This document shows, in pieces, positions 36,898 to 44,932 of a DNA stretch of 64,000 nt; within the stretch, counting starts at the first letter, position 1; each line of letters begins with the position of its first letter. Source of the DNA: Verrucomicrobiaceae bacterium (GTDB taxonomy: Bacteria; Verrucomicrobiota; Verrucomicrobiia; Verrucomicrobiales; Akkermansiaceae); contig JAIXOR010000058.1 in NCBI GenBank assembly GCA_027486655.1, positions 1-64,000 on the forward strand, written 5' to 3'. The translations under genes and the position numbers were made by a program. Below the pieces are notes generated by a model. That model did no database searches. It was not told the origin of the DNA and worked only from the letters and a program-made list of their open reading frames with translations.

Positions 36898-37160
36898 GGC
36901 TTGGAGCGGGACATGCGTTTCCGTGCCATGGCTTTCACTGCGGACTTCATTTCATCCACCGAATGCGCCGGTCTCTTCGACGCCTTGCGGGAGAGGCTGG
37001 CGGCTACGCTGGCAAAGGTGCCTGTCTTCGCCGACAGGATGATCCGCCCGTCCTCCTCGATTTCATAAACCAGTTGGTCGGACGGCCGCAGATTGAGAGC
37101 CTCGATCACCGCCTTGGGAATCGTGGTCTGGTTCTTGCTGGTAAGGGTGGACTGGGGCAT
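36894..37160 (-). CDS. AbrB/MazE-type antitoxin (VapB-like)
   Basis: 88 residues from ATG 37160. The N-terminal half is a swapped-hairpin AbrB DNA-binding domain (QSTLTSKNQTTIPKAVIEAL, then QLVYEIEEDGRIIL). The basic C-terminal tail (MKSAVKAMARKRMSRSKP) should wrap the toxin. The longer in-frame start upstream has no support, and an operator-like inverted repeat sits directly before ATG 37160. The pair is probably autoregulated. Confidence 0.88.
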   Translation of the reverse strand: MPQSTLTSKNQTTIPKAVIEALNLRPSDQLVYEIEEDGRIILSAKTGTFASVAASLSRKASKRPAHSVDEMKSAVKAMARKRMSRSKP

Positions 37161-37161
37161 A

Positions 37162-37185
37162 CAAGGAATCTGGCATGTTTCCTTG
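37162..37185 (-). promoter_or_regulatory. inverted repeat upstream of first VapBC pair
   Basis: CAAGGAA (37162-37168) and TTCCTTG (37179-37185) are perfect 7-base arms spaced by 10 bases, directly upstream of the antitoxin start. This is the position where VapB-VapC complexes normally bind to repress their own operon. Confidence 0.5.
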
Positions 37186-37226
37186 GCTGAATCAACGTGG
37201 AAGAATTCCGTTGCTGAAAATCCCAC

Positions 37227-37748
37227 TCACTTGCCCGGTCCGATCGTCGGGTGATCCTTGATGAGGTAAATCGTGTCTTCCTCATCCCACCCCATGACCA
37301 AGGTTGCGCCGAGGTTTAGCCAGTAGTTTGCTGGATCCACATAGAAGTGCCCGATCGCCTGTCTAGATTGAAGATCGATCCCGATCCGGGAGACGCAGAA
37401 TGTCCAGCATCGATCGGGTTTGCGGTCCTGCCGGGGTTCCACGAAGTCCGCATATTCGAGGAGATGCTCCGTTTTGAATTTCGAAGTTTTGAGTGAATTC
37501 TGGATCATGCGCACCCTCGCCCTGTTCTCCAGTTCGGGGTATTTCAGGAAAGCCTTATGCCACCAATAGATCAGGTTGGAGTCCGCGCCAGCCATTGAAG
37601 GGTTTTCATCCAGATAGACCAACGCGGGCTTCGGGAGGTTGTGGCGTTCTTGATAACGTAGTGCGTAATCCGTCATCCATGAAATTCCGAACCCGATGAA
37701 GGGATACTCCTCAATCGGGATTTCCTCGTATTGTCCTAATGAGAACAT
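37227..37748 (-). CDS. hypothetical protein
   Basis: 173 residues, not recognised. It is a soluble mixed alpha/beta protein rich in aromatic residues (EEYPFIGFGISWMTDYALRYQ, NLIYWWHKAFLKYPE, ANYWLNLGATLVMGWDEED), with no signal peptide. By eye it is less GC-rich than its neighbours, and it sits between mutS and a VapBC pair, so it may belong to a small acquired insert. It could be an immunity or antitoxin-like protein, but nothing in the sequence proves that. Confidence 0.65.
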   Translation of the reverse strand: MFSLGQYEEIPIEEYPFIGFGISWMTDYALRYQERHNLPKPALVYLDENPSMAGADSNLIYWWHKAFLKYPELENRARVRMIQNSLKTSKFKTEHLLEYADFVEPRQDRKPDRCWTFCVSRIGIDLQSRQAIGHFYVDPANYWLNLGATLVMGWDEEDTIYLIKDHPTIGPGK

Positions 37749-37800
37749 GGGAGCTATAGAGAAGCGGAAAGTCTGGCACGATGAGTCTCTTCAATCGGAC

Positions 37801-40296
37801 TCAAAACTCCCCGAACAAATCCAACTGCGGCGTCTGTGGCTTCGGCATGTCGTCCTGCACGGTGTTCTTCGCCTTGGGACCCTGTTTCTTCTGCTCGGGT
37901 TTCACCGAGTGGAGTTCGAGGTGGCTCAGGATGGACTTGGCGCGCTCGACGACGGGTTTCGGCAATCCCGCCAGGCGTGCGACCTGGATGCCGTAGCTCT
38001 TGTCCGCGGCACCGGGGAGGATCTTGTGGAGGAAGATGATCTCTTCGTTCCATTCCCTAACCGCCACGTTGTAGTTGGCGACGGCTTGTTTGGTATTCGC
38101 GAGGTCGGTGAGCTCGTGGTAGTGCGTGGCGAAGAGGGTGCGGCAGCCGATCTGGTCGTGCAGGTGCTCGGCGACGGCCCAGGCGATGGAGAGACCGTCG
38201 AAGGTGGCGGTGCCGCGGCCGATCTCGTCGAGGATGACGAGCGATTTCTCGGTGGCGTGGTTGAGGATGAGGGCGGTCTCGCTCATCTCGACCATGAAGG
38301 TGGACTGGCCGCGCGAGAGGTCGTCCGAAGCGCCGACGCGGCAGAAGATGCGGTCCACGAGGCCGAGCGTGGCGGCTTCCGCCGGGACGTAAGCGCCGAT
38401 CTGCGCCATCACGGCGATGAGGGCGATCTGGCGGATGTAGGTGGATTTTCCCGCCATGTTGGGTCCTGTTAGAATCTGGAGGCGGGCGCTTTCCGGATCG
38501 AGCTCGGTGTCGTTGGGAACAAACTTCGTATCGGTGAGCGTTTGTTCCAGGACGGGATGGCGACCGTTGCTGACAAAGAATCCCCGCTCTTGGTTGAGGA
38601 CGGGGCGGCAGTGGCGGTGGAACTGGGCGACCTCGGCCAGCGCGCAGAGCACGTCGATTTCGGCGACGGCGGCGGCGGTTTCCTGCAAGCGAGGCAGGTG
38701 GGTGATGACTTGCGAGCGGAGCTGGGCAAAGAGTTCGGCTTCCAGTTGCTTCGAGCGTTCCTCCGCGCCGAGCACCTTGTTTTCCATCTCTTTGAGACCC
38801 GGGGTGATGTAGCGCTCGCAATTGGCCATGGTCTGCTTGCGCGTGTAATCGTCCGGCACCTTGGCGAGGTGGGTGTTGGTGATCTCGATGAAGTAGCCGA
38901 AGACGTTGTTGAACTTGATCTTGAGAGAGTCGATGCCGGTGCGCTGGCGTTCGTCCTCCTGGAGGCGTGCGATCCAGTCCTTGCCGCCGCGCGAGGCGTT
39001 TCGAAGTTCGTCGAGTTCCTCCGACCAGCCATCGCGGATGATGCCACCGTCGCGGAGGTTGGCGGGCGGTTCGTCGACAAGAGCGGCCGACAACAGGCTT
39101 GTTAGGTCGGAGAAGTCGTGGAGATGAGTGCCGATTGCCGATTGAGGATTGTTGATTTCAGATTGGAAGAGGGAAGAGGCGTCCTCTTTGAGGGCGGGGA
39201 CGTGGCTCAACGAGGTGGCGAGGGACTGGAGGTCGCGGGCGTTGCCGGAATTCTGGGAGAGGCGAGAGGTGGTGCGCTCGATGTCGCGGATACCTTTGAG
39301 GGATTCACGGCATTTCGAGAGGAGGAAGGGTTCGGCGAGAAACGCGGCGATGATGTCCTGGCGGGTTGTTAGAACGGTGAGGTCGCGCAGCGGGTGGAGG
39401 ATCCAGTCGCGGAGGAGCCGCGCGCCCATCGGAGTGGCGGTGCGGTCAAGCACACCTAACAGCGTATGCTGTTTCCCGGAGCGCGAATCGACGAGGTCGA
39501 GATTGCGCTGGGAGGCGGCGTCGATCAGGACGAACTCCGCGTTTTCCCGAACGCGCGGCGGGCGCAGGTGGCCGCAGGGGCGGCGCAGCGAGTGGATGAG
39601 GTAGTGCAGCACGGCTCCTGCGGCTCCGGAAGCGGAGTGGAGGTGGGCGCAGCCAAAGCCATCCAGTGAGTGGACGCTGAACTGCTCCTTGAGGAGGGAG
39701 GCGGCGTGCTCGGGGAGGAAGGTGTAGCCGTCGTAGGCGAGGCAGTTGGTGAGCGCGCCGAACTCGGCCGTCTGGTTGTCCGGAATGAGCAGCTCGGAAG
39801 GCGAAATGCGGGCGAGTTCGTCGAGGAGCTGACCGTGATCGGCGAATTCGGCGATGGTGAACTCCCCGGTGGTGTGGTCCACACAGGCGAGGCCGGCGGT
39901 TTTCCCGTGGCGGAACACGGCGGCGAGGTAGTTCGGCCGCTGGTCGTCGAGCAAGGTGAGGTCGTCGATGGAGCCGGGTGAAAGGATGCGGGCGATCTCG
40001 CGCTCGACGAGTTTGCCCGGCTTCGGATCGGACGTTTGCTCGGCGATGGCGACGCGTTTGCCTGCCTTGAGGAGGCGGGCGATGTAGCCTTGCGCCGCGT
40101 GGTAGGGGACGCCGCACATGGGGGTACCGCCGCGTTTGGTGAGGGCGACGTTGAGGATGGGGGCGGCGGCCTTCGCATCCTCGAAGAACATCTCGTAGAA
40201 ATCGCCGAGGCGGTAAAACAGGATGACGTCCGCAGGCAGGGATTTCCGCATGGCCATGTATTGGGCCATCATCGGGGTGGCGGCGGGAGCGGACAT
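37801..40296 (-). CDS. mutS: DNA mismatch repair protein MutS
   Basis: 831 residues from ATG 40296, the normal length. Mismatch-binding motif GDFYEMFFEDA near residues 31-41, connector and core domains, then the ATPase: Walker A LTGPNMAGKSTYIRQ near 614 and Walker B LVILDEIGRGTATFDGLS near 690. It ends PQLDLFGEF, a beta-clamp-binding-like QLDLF motif. MutS recognises mispairs and recruits MutL; mutL is not in the window. A roughly 13-residue insertion near residue 382 is encoded by a repeat-like sequence (see 39129-39166). The gene was kept from running further upstream because the region before 40296 is not MutS-like. Confidence 0.95.
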   Translation of the reverse strand: MSAPAATPMMAQYMAMRKSLPADVILFYRLGDFYEMFFEDAKAAAPILNVALTKRGGTPMCGVPYHAAQGYIARLLKAGKRVAIAEQTSDPKPGKLVEREIARILSPGSIDDLTLLDDQRPNYLAAVFRHGKTAGLACVDHTTGEFTIAEFADHGQLLDELARISPSELLIPDNQTAEFGALTNCLAYDGYTFLPEHAASLLKEQFSVHSLDGFGCAHLHSASGAAGAVLHYLIHSLRRPCGHLRPPRVRENAEFVLIDAASQRNLDLVDSRSGKQHTLLGVLDRTATPMGARLLRDWILHPLRDLTVLTTRQDIIAAFLAEPFLLSKCRESLKGIRDIERTTSRLSQNSGNARDLQSLATSLSHVPALKEDASSLFQSEINNPQSAIGTHLHDFSDLTSLLSAALVDEPPANLRDGGIIRDGWSEELDELRNASRGGKDWIARLQEDERQRTGIDSLKIKFNNVFGYFIEITNTHLAKVPDDYTRKQTMANCERYITPGLKEMENKVLGAEERSKQLEAELFAQLRSQVITHLPRLQETAAAVAEIDVLCALAEVAQFHRHCRPVLNQERGFFVSNGRHPVLEQTLTDTKFVPNDTELDPESARLQILTGPNMAGKSTYIRQIALIAVMAQIGAYVPAEAATLGLVDRIFCRVGASDDLSRGQSTFMVEMSETALILNHATEKSLVILDEIGRGTATFDGLSIAWAVAEHLHDQIGCRTLFATHYHELTDLANTKQAVANYNVAVREWNEEIIFLHKILPGAADKSYGIQVARLAGLPKPVVERAKSILSHLELHSVKPEQKKQGPKAKNTVQDDMPKPQTPQLDLFGEF
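39129..39166 (-). repeat. AATC-type simple repeat inserted in frame within mutS
   Basis: On the mutS sense strand this stretch reads as successive 7-8 base units built on AATC (CAATCTGAAATCAACAATCC, then TCAATCGGCAATC), encoding SEINNPQSAIG. It is AT-richer than the surrounding gene and resembles the short AATC-type dispersed repeats I know from intergenic regions of related bacteria. The open reading frame is kept. Confidence 0.5.
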
Positions 40297-40416
40297 GCGG
40301 CGGAGCTTGGGGGGCGGACGGCGTGGAATCAAGCGGGCAGGGGAACTTTCAGGCGCTGTGGATCCAGACCATCTCTTGGGCTTGATCCCGGCGTGGCGAA
40401 TTGCAGCCTTCCGCGG

Positions 40417-41268
40417 ATGGCGATGGTGCACCCCTATGCTGGCAGATTGGCGGTCCTGACGACTCTCCATGGCAAACTGGAGTGGATCGCTCCGGCGATG
40501 CTGGCGGCGACGGGAATGAGGATCGAACTCGCCGAATTGGATACGGACCGACTGGGAACCTTCAGTGGCGAAATCGAGCGGCAGGGAACGGCGATGGAGA
40601 CGGTCGTGAAAAAGGCGAGGATGGGGATGGAGGCGATGGGCATGTCCTTGGGATTGGCATCCGAGGGAAGCATCGGGCCGGACCCGGCTTTTCCGTTTTT
40701 CGGTGTGGACCGGGAGTGGGTGGTGCTGGTGGATGACCTGCACGGCATGGTGGTGGCCGAGCAAGCCGTGTCGCTCGGGGTGCCGGCCGTCCGGGGCGTC
40801 TTCGGTCCAGGCGAGCTGGATGCCGAATGGCTGGAGAAGGCGGGTTTTCCGGAGCACGGATTGATCGTGAGGCCGGAAGGGCGATTCGGGGCCGGGGTCT
40901 TCAAGGGGCTGTGCGATCGGGCTGGTCTTGCGCAAGCGATGGAAGCCGCCGCCGCGGTGTCTCCAAGCGGGCGAGTGCTTGTGGAGAGCGACCTTCGAGC
41001 CCATGTGTCTCCCTCGCGGCAGCGGGTGATTGCGGAAGCGGCCGAGAGATTGGGGGCCCGGCTGAAGAGGTTTTGTCCTGTTTGTGGTTCGCCGGGATGG
41101 GGCGTGGTTTCCTTGCTGACCGGGCTGCCGTGTGCCGCCTGCGGTGTGTGGATACCGCAGGCGAGGAGGGGGGTGATGGAGGGATGTTGTGCTTGTTTCC
41201 ATCAGAGGGAAATCCCGGAAGCCCGTGATGCCGCGGATCCGGGGCGCTGCCCGGAATGCAATCCCTAG
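40417..41268 (+). CDS. DUF6671 family protein
   Basis: 283 residues from ATG 40417. The pattern is characteristic of DUF6671: YAGRLAVLTTLHGKLEWIAP, LAELDTDRLGTFSGEIER, KARMGMEAMG, LASEGSIGPDP and a closing zinc-ribbon-like region with CPVCGSPGW and CAACGVW. Function is unknown; the conserved Thr/His/Lys and Glu residues suggest an enzyme, and the C-terminal Cys pairs could bind zinc. It is divergent from mutS with 120 bases between them and has no evident partner. Confidence 0.75.
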   Translation: MAMVHPYAGRLAVLTTLHGKLEWIAPAMLAATGMRIELAELDTDRLGTFSGEIERQGTAMETVVKKARMGMEAMGMSLGLASEGSIGPDPAFPFFGVDREWVVLVDDLHGMVVAEQAVSLGVPAVRGVFGPGELDAEWLEKAGFPEHGLIVRPEGRFGAGVFKGLCDRAGLAQAMEAAAAVSPSGRVLVESDLRAHVSPSRQRVIAEAAERLGARLKRFCPVCGSPGWGVVSLLTGLPCAACGVWIPQARRGVMEGCCACFHQREIPEARDAADPGRCPECNP

Positions 41269-41370
41269 CCGCTGACACCGGTCGGACCGGGCTTTTCTGC
41301 AATCCGGCCGCTTCCGCGGAAAATATACGAAAAGAATATCACGAATTGCTTGACGTAAATCAGTGGGCGT

Positions 41371-41391
41371 GAAAAACACGAAAAGTTTTTC
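41371..41391 (+). promoter_or_regulatory. AT-rich inverted repeat upstream of sbtA
   Basis: GAAAAAC (41371-41377) and GTTTTTC (41385-41391) are perfect arms around ACGAAAA, inside an unusually AT-rich stretch (about 41320-41410) of the 186-base region before the bicarbonate transporter gene. A TTGACG hexamer lies at 41350-41355. It could be an operator or promoter element for the sbtA and carbonic anhydrase pair. Confidence 0.4.
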
Positions 41392-41454
41392 GCGCATCAA
41401 GATTCGCAAATCCATGTCGCCCCCGGATCACCCACAACCCACCACTGCACCTCC

Positions 41455-42432
41455 ATGAACATGCTTGAGCCCCTGATTGCCAGTTTGCTGTCCCCGATGG
41501 TCCTCGCCTTTTTGCTGGGCATTACGGCGAGTCTGATCCGCAGCGATCTGAGGATACCGCCGGAGGCGTATGCGATGATGACGGTGTATCTTTTGTTTGC
41601 GATCGGCCTCAAGGGGGGAGCGAAGCTGGAGGGGGTGACCTTGGCCGATTTCTGGAAGCCGCTGGCAGCCGCCCTGTTCTTGAGTCTGGCGATTCCGGTC
41701 TGGAGTTTCGGGTTGTTGAAGAGGTTCTGCGGTCTGGATCATGTCAATGCGGCTGCGGTATCGGCGCATTATGGATCGGTATCGGCGGTGACCTTTGGTG
41801 AGGCGCTGGCGTTTCTGGGGCTGATCGGAGTCGTGGTGGAGCCGTATATGGCGGCGTTGCTGGCGGTGATGGAGGTTCCGGCGATCATTCTCGCGATCTT
41901 CCTTGTGGGCAGGGCCGGGTTGAAGGCTGCGGGTGGAGGATCGCTTGGCCAGGTGGTGCGCGAGTTGCTGACCAGCAAATCGATTGTCCTGCTGGTAGGC
42001 GGGATGGTGATCGGGATGCTGGCGGGCAAGAAGGGAGCGGAGCAGGTGGGTGCCTTGTTCGAGGCGCCGTTCCGGGGAGTGCTGACCCTGTTTCTGCTGG
42101 AGATCGGGCTGGTGACGGGGCGTTGCCTGGGGGATTTGAGAAAGGCGGGTTGGAGGTTGATCGTGTTTGCGACGGCGATGCCGCTGGCTCACGGGCTCCT
42201 CGGGGTGTGGTTGGGGGATCTGTGTCAAATGAGTGTGGGTGGAGCGGCGGTGCTCGGAACGCTGGCTGCCAGTGCGAGTTACATCGCGGCTCCGGCGGCG
42301 GTGAGAGTGGCGCTGCCTGCTGCGAGTCCGGCGATTTATCTCACAGCTTCACTGGCTTTGACCTTTCCCTTCAACGTCATCATCGGGATCCCCACCTACT
42401 ATGCATTCGCGGTTTATCTGGCCCTGCCATGA
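41455..42432 (+). CDS. sbtA: SbtA-type sodium-dependent bicarbonate transporter
   Basis: 325 residues, about 10 transmembrane helices. SbtA family features: an N-terminal SPMVLAFLLGITASLIRSDLRIP, the helix-break GLKGGAKLEG, AHYGSVSAVTFGEALAFL with the conserved Ser/Thr cluster near the ion-binding site, MEVPAIILA, and the second inverted repeat ASASYIAAPAAVR. In cyanobacteria SbtA imports bicarbonate with sodium. The regulatory SbtB gene is absent, but a secreted carbonic anhydrase gene follows after 58 bases. In a heterotroph, supply of bicarbonate for carboxylases or pH control is plausible. Confidence 0.87.
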   Translation: MNMLEPLIASLLSPMVLAFLLGITASLIRSDLRIPPEAYAMMTVYLLFAIGLKGGAKLEGVTLADFWKPLAAALFLSLAIPVWSFGLLKRFCGLDHVNAAAVSAHYGSVSAVTFGEALAFLGLIGVVVEPYMAALLAVMEVPAIILAIFLVGRAGLKAAGGGSLGQVVRELLTSKSIVLLVGGMVIGMLAGKKGAEQVGALFEAPFRGVLTLFLLEIGLVTGRCLGDLRKAGWRLIVFATAMPLAHGLLGVWLGDLCQMSVGGAAVLGTLAASASYIAAPAAVRVALPAASPAIYLTASLALTFPFNVIIGIPTYYAFAVYLALP

Positions 42433-42490
42433 CCGCGGGATCCCGGATGCGCCGAGTGCACGTCCCTCCCTATTCAAGCCCTGAAAACCA

Positions 42491-43234
42491 ATGAAAAACA
42501 CAATGAATCAAGTCCATCGAATCCACCTCCATGTCATCGCCGCCCTCATGTTTGCCGGAACGGGTGTGGCCGTCTGCCAGAGCGCGCCGGATGCGGCTCC
42601 GGCGAGCCGTGAGGAACAAGAGACCCGATCGCCTGCGGAAGTGCTGGCGGAATTGATGGCTGGCAATGCGCGGTTTGTTGCCAACAAGCTGCAGCAAAAG
42701 GACTGGCAGGCCCAGGTGCGGGCATCCACGCAAGCGCAGTATCCCAAAGCGGTGATCCTTTCCTGCCTCGATTCCAGAGTGCCTGTGGAGGTGGTGTTTG
42801 ATCAGGGCATCGGCGACGTGTTTGTCGCGCGTGTGGCGGGGAACGTCGAGGGCGAGCAGACACTCGGCTCGATCGAGTTTGCCACGAAGGTCGCGGGAGC
42901 ACGTCTGGTGATGGTCCTCGGCCATGAGGCGTGTGGTGCGGTGAAGGGGGCGATTGACGGTGCCAGGCTGGGTCATCTCACGGGTTTGTTAGATGAGATC
43001 AAGCCCGCGGTGGAATGCACGGCATGTGATGGCGAGAGAGTCTCGAAAAACAGCGGCTTTGTGGATGAGGTGGTGCGCAACAACGTGTTGCGTACCGTGG
43101 CGGATATCAGGAAGCGGAGTGAAGTGATCCGAGGGCTGGAGAAGGCCGGGAGGATCCGTCTGGTGGGTGCCTATTACAGTTTGCATGACGGCAAGGTGAC
43201 CGTGCTGGACGGAGCCGGTGAATCCGGATCCTGA
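42491..43234 (+). CDS. secreted beta-class carbonic anhydrase
   Basis: 247 residues. The first 30 or so look like a signal peptide (HLHVIAALMFAGTGVAVCQSA). Zinc-site residues of beta carbonic anhydrases are in place: Cys92 with the Asp94/Arg96 dyad (LSCLDSRVP), then His145 and Cys148 (GHEACGAV). The GDVFVARVAGNV and LGSIEFA segments are also conserved. It interconverts CO2 and bicarbonate, here probably in the periplasm. Placed directly after sbtA, it would provide bicarbonate at the membrane for uptake. Confidence 0.9.
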   Translation: MKNTMNQVHRIHLHVIAALMFAGTGVAVCQSAPDAAPASREEQETRSPAEVLAELMAGNARFVANKLQQKDWQAQVRASTQAQYPKAVILSCLDSRVPVEVVFDQGIGDVFVARVAGNVEGEQTLGSIEFATKVAGARLVMVLGHEACGAVKGAIDGARLGHLTGLLDEIKPAVECTACDGERVSKNSGFVDEVVRNNVLRTVADIRKRSEVIRGLEKAGRIRLVGAYYSLHDGKVTVLDGAGESGS

Positions 43235-43317
43235 AGGCGACGGAGAGGGGCTTTCCGGGAGGGTCCGTGAAGTCCCTTATGATAGAGAACGCGCTTGCGA
43301 TGCGTAAACTCCATTCA

Positions 43318-44085
43318 ATGGCTGCGTATTTCGTTTCCCGCAATGGACAGGAGCTTGGATCGTTTGAAGCGCCCCAACTTCTTGAAGGGCTCCAGTCCGG
43401 TGCATTCCAGCCCACGGACTGGCTGTGGCAGGATGGGATGTCCGATTGGAAAACGCTGGCGGATGTGTTTCCGCAAGCGGTGAAGCCGTCGCCAGCTCCG
43501 GTGCGGGGAGGGGCCCCGGTAAGGGCGGTGGTGCCGCGCGGGGGAGCCCCGGCACCGGCGGCGGCGCAGCGCGGAGCGAGTCGCCCGAATCCCTATGAGA
43601 CTCCGGCGGCCACCGCGACGGCGGCTCCTGCGAAGTCCGGTGGGATGGTGCCACAGACCACGCTCGCGGAGCTGGCCGGGACCCGTCCCTGGGTGTTGCT
43701 GGTCGCGGTGGTGATGTGGATCGGCGCGGGCTTGAGTCTGGTGGGAGTGGGGCTGGTGTTTTTCGGCGGCATGGCGGCAGCCAACGCGGCGGCGGTTTCT
43801 GGAAGTGGCGGTGCCACTGGCGGGGTGATTCTTTCCACGCTGATGATGCTCGTGGCGACCGGTCTCATCGTCTATCCGACGCTCAAGCTCACCCAGTATG
43901 GCATGGGCATCACGAAGCTGCTCAAGACGCGTTCCGTGGCGGATCTGGATGCGGTGCTCAGCGAGCAACGGCGCTTCTGGAAGTTCTACGGCATCATGAT
44001 TCTTGGATACATCGTCATGACGCTGATCGCAGTGGCCCTGGCAGTGACGGGCGCGATGATGTTGATGCCATCGATGGCCAAGTGA
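43318..44085 (+). CDS. GYF-2/DUF4339 domain membrane protein
   Basis: 255 residues from ATG 43318. The first 50 residues or so are a GYF_2 (DUF4339) module: YFVSRNGQELGSFEAPQLLEGL and PTDWLWQDGMSDWKTLADVF, thought to bind proline-rich peptides. A Pro/Ala-rich linker follows (about 55-115), then three or four membrane helices (WVLLVAVVMWIGAGLSLVGV, ILSTLMMLVATGLIVYPTL, IMILGYIVMTLIAVALAV). Role unknown; the domain is common in Verrucomicrobiota and Planctomycetota. It converges with the TIGR03943 gene. Confidence 0.75.
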   Translation: MAAYFVSRNGQELGSFEAPQLLEGLQSGAFQPTDWLWQDGMSDWKTLADVFPQAVKPSPAPVRGGAPVRAVVPRGGAPAPAAAQRGASRPNPYETPAATATAAPAKSGGMVPQTTLAELAGTRPWVLLVAVVMWIGAGLSLVGVGLVFFGGMAAANAAAVSGSGGATGGVILSTLMMLVATGLIVYPTLKLTQYGMGITKLLKTRSVADLDAVLSEQRRFWKFYGIMILGYIVMTLIAVALAVTGAMMLMPSMAK

Positions 44086-44113
44086 GGAGCCCGGGCGGCG
44101 ATGGGCGCCCGCC

Positions 44114-44932
44114 CTACTGGCGCATGAAGCTTTCCTCGAACGGAGGCTCGGCAGCAAGCGTGCGGTCCACGACGAGGACCGGCTGGATCACGCCTTCCTC
44201 GAGGGGGAAACGCATGGTTCCGGCCACCTTGACCCAGCCGTTTTCCGGAAACTCGGGCGGCGTTTTGCCATACTCGAGCACGATGGGAATGGCGCGGCTG
44301 TCGGCGGCGCAGCAGGTGATGAAGAGACGGTAGAGACGCTTGCGGGTGCCCTGGGGGTTGCGGGTTTTCTCCTCGACCCAGCGGCCCTCGGTTTCGACGC
44401 GCATGCCATCGATGGCGCCTTGGAGCTCCCGGTCACCGGTGGCGAAGAAGAGTTCCATGAGGCTGAACTCGTGATAGCCGTCCGGGGTTTTGCGGTGGGT
44501 TTTCTCGATCTCCTCGCGGGTGAGCGGGGGCATGGCGGAGGCGAGGAAGGGAGTGGTGATATTGGAGGGAGCATCATACAGCCCCTTTCTGGCCAGTGCG
44601 GAGGCGGAGTATTCATCCTTGGTCCAGGCCACGGAGCAAAGGACGGGCATCACCATGATGAGCAGCGCGCCGATGGGGTGGATATCGCTGGTTTCGTGAT
44701 CGTGGTGGCCTTCTTCGCCGCCATGGTCGTGCCCGCAATCGGCCGATTGGCCGGCGGTGAACAGATTGAAGAGCCCGAGCACGGCGAGTCCTAGCCCGCC
44801 GACGAAGGCGATGGGACGGAAGTCCGGGGCGAGGTATTTGTTGATGCGCCCGGTGGCGTGGAAATAGAGGAGGGTGGCGCTCCAAACGAGCACGGCCAGG
44901 GAGAAGAGGATGCGGCGGAGCTCGGGTTTCAT
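44114..44932 (-). CDS. TIGR03943 family membrane protein (YcgQ-like)
   Basis: 272 residues. Two or three N-terminal membrane helices (ILFSLAVLVWSATLLYFHA, FVGGLGLAVLGLFNLFTA) flank a His/Asp-rich loop (DCGHDHGGEEGHHDHE). The soluble C-terminal half contains LFITCCAADSRAIPIVLE and GWVKVAGTMRF. In other bacteria this family is encoded next to an UPF0718-type permease and is often zinc-regulated. Here the start overlaps the end of that permease gene by four bases (ATGA). A part in metal handling is inferred from the partner and the His clusters. Confidence 0.82.
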   Translation of the reverse strand: MKPELRRILFSLAVLVWSATLLYFHATGRINKYLAPDFRPIAFVGGLGLAVLGLFNLFTAGQSADCGHDHGGEEGHHDHETSDIHPIGALLIMVMPVLCSVAWTKDEYSASALARKGLYDAPSNITTPFLASAMPPLTREEIEKTHRKTPDGYHEFSLMELFFATGDRELQGAIDGMRVETEGRWVEEKTRNPQGTRKRLYRLFITCCAADSRAIPIVLEYGKTPPEFPENGWVKVAGTMRFPLEEGVIQPVLVVDRTLAAEPPFEESFMRQ

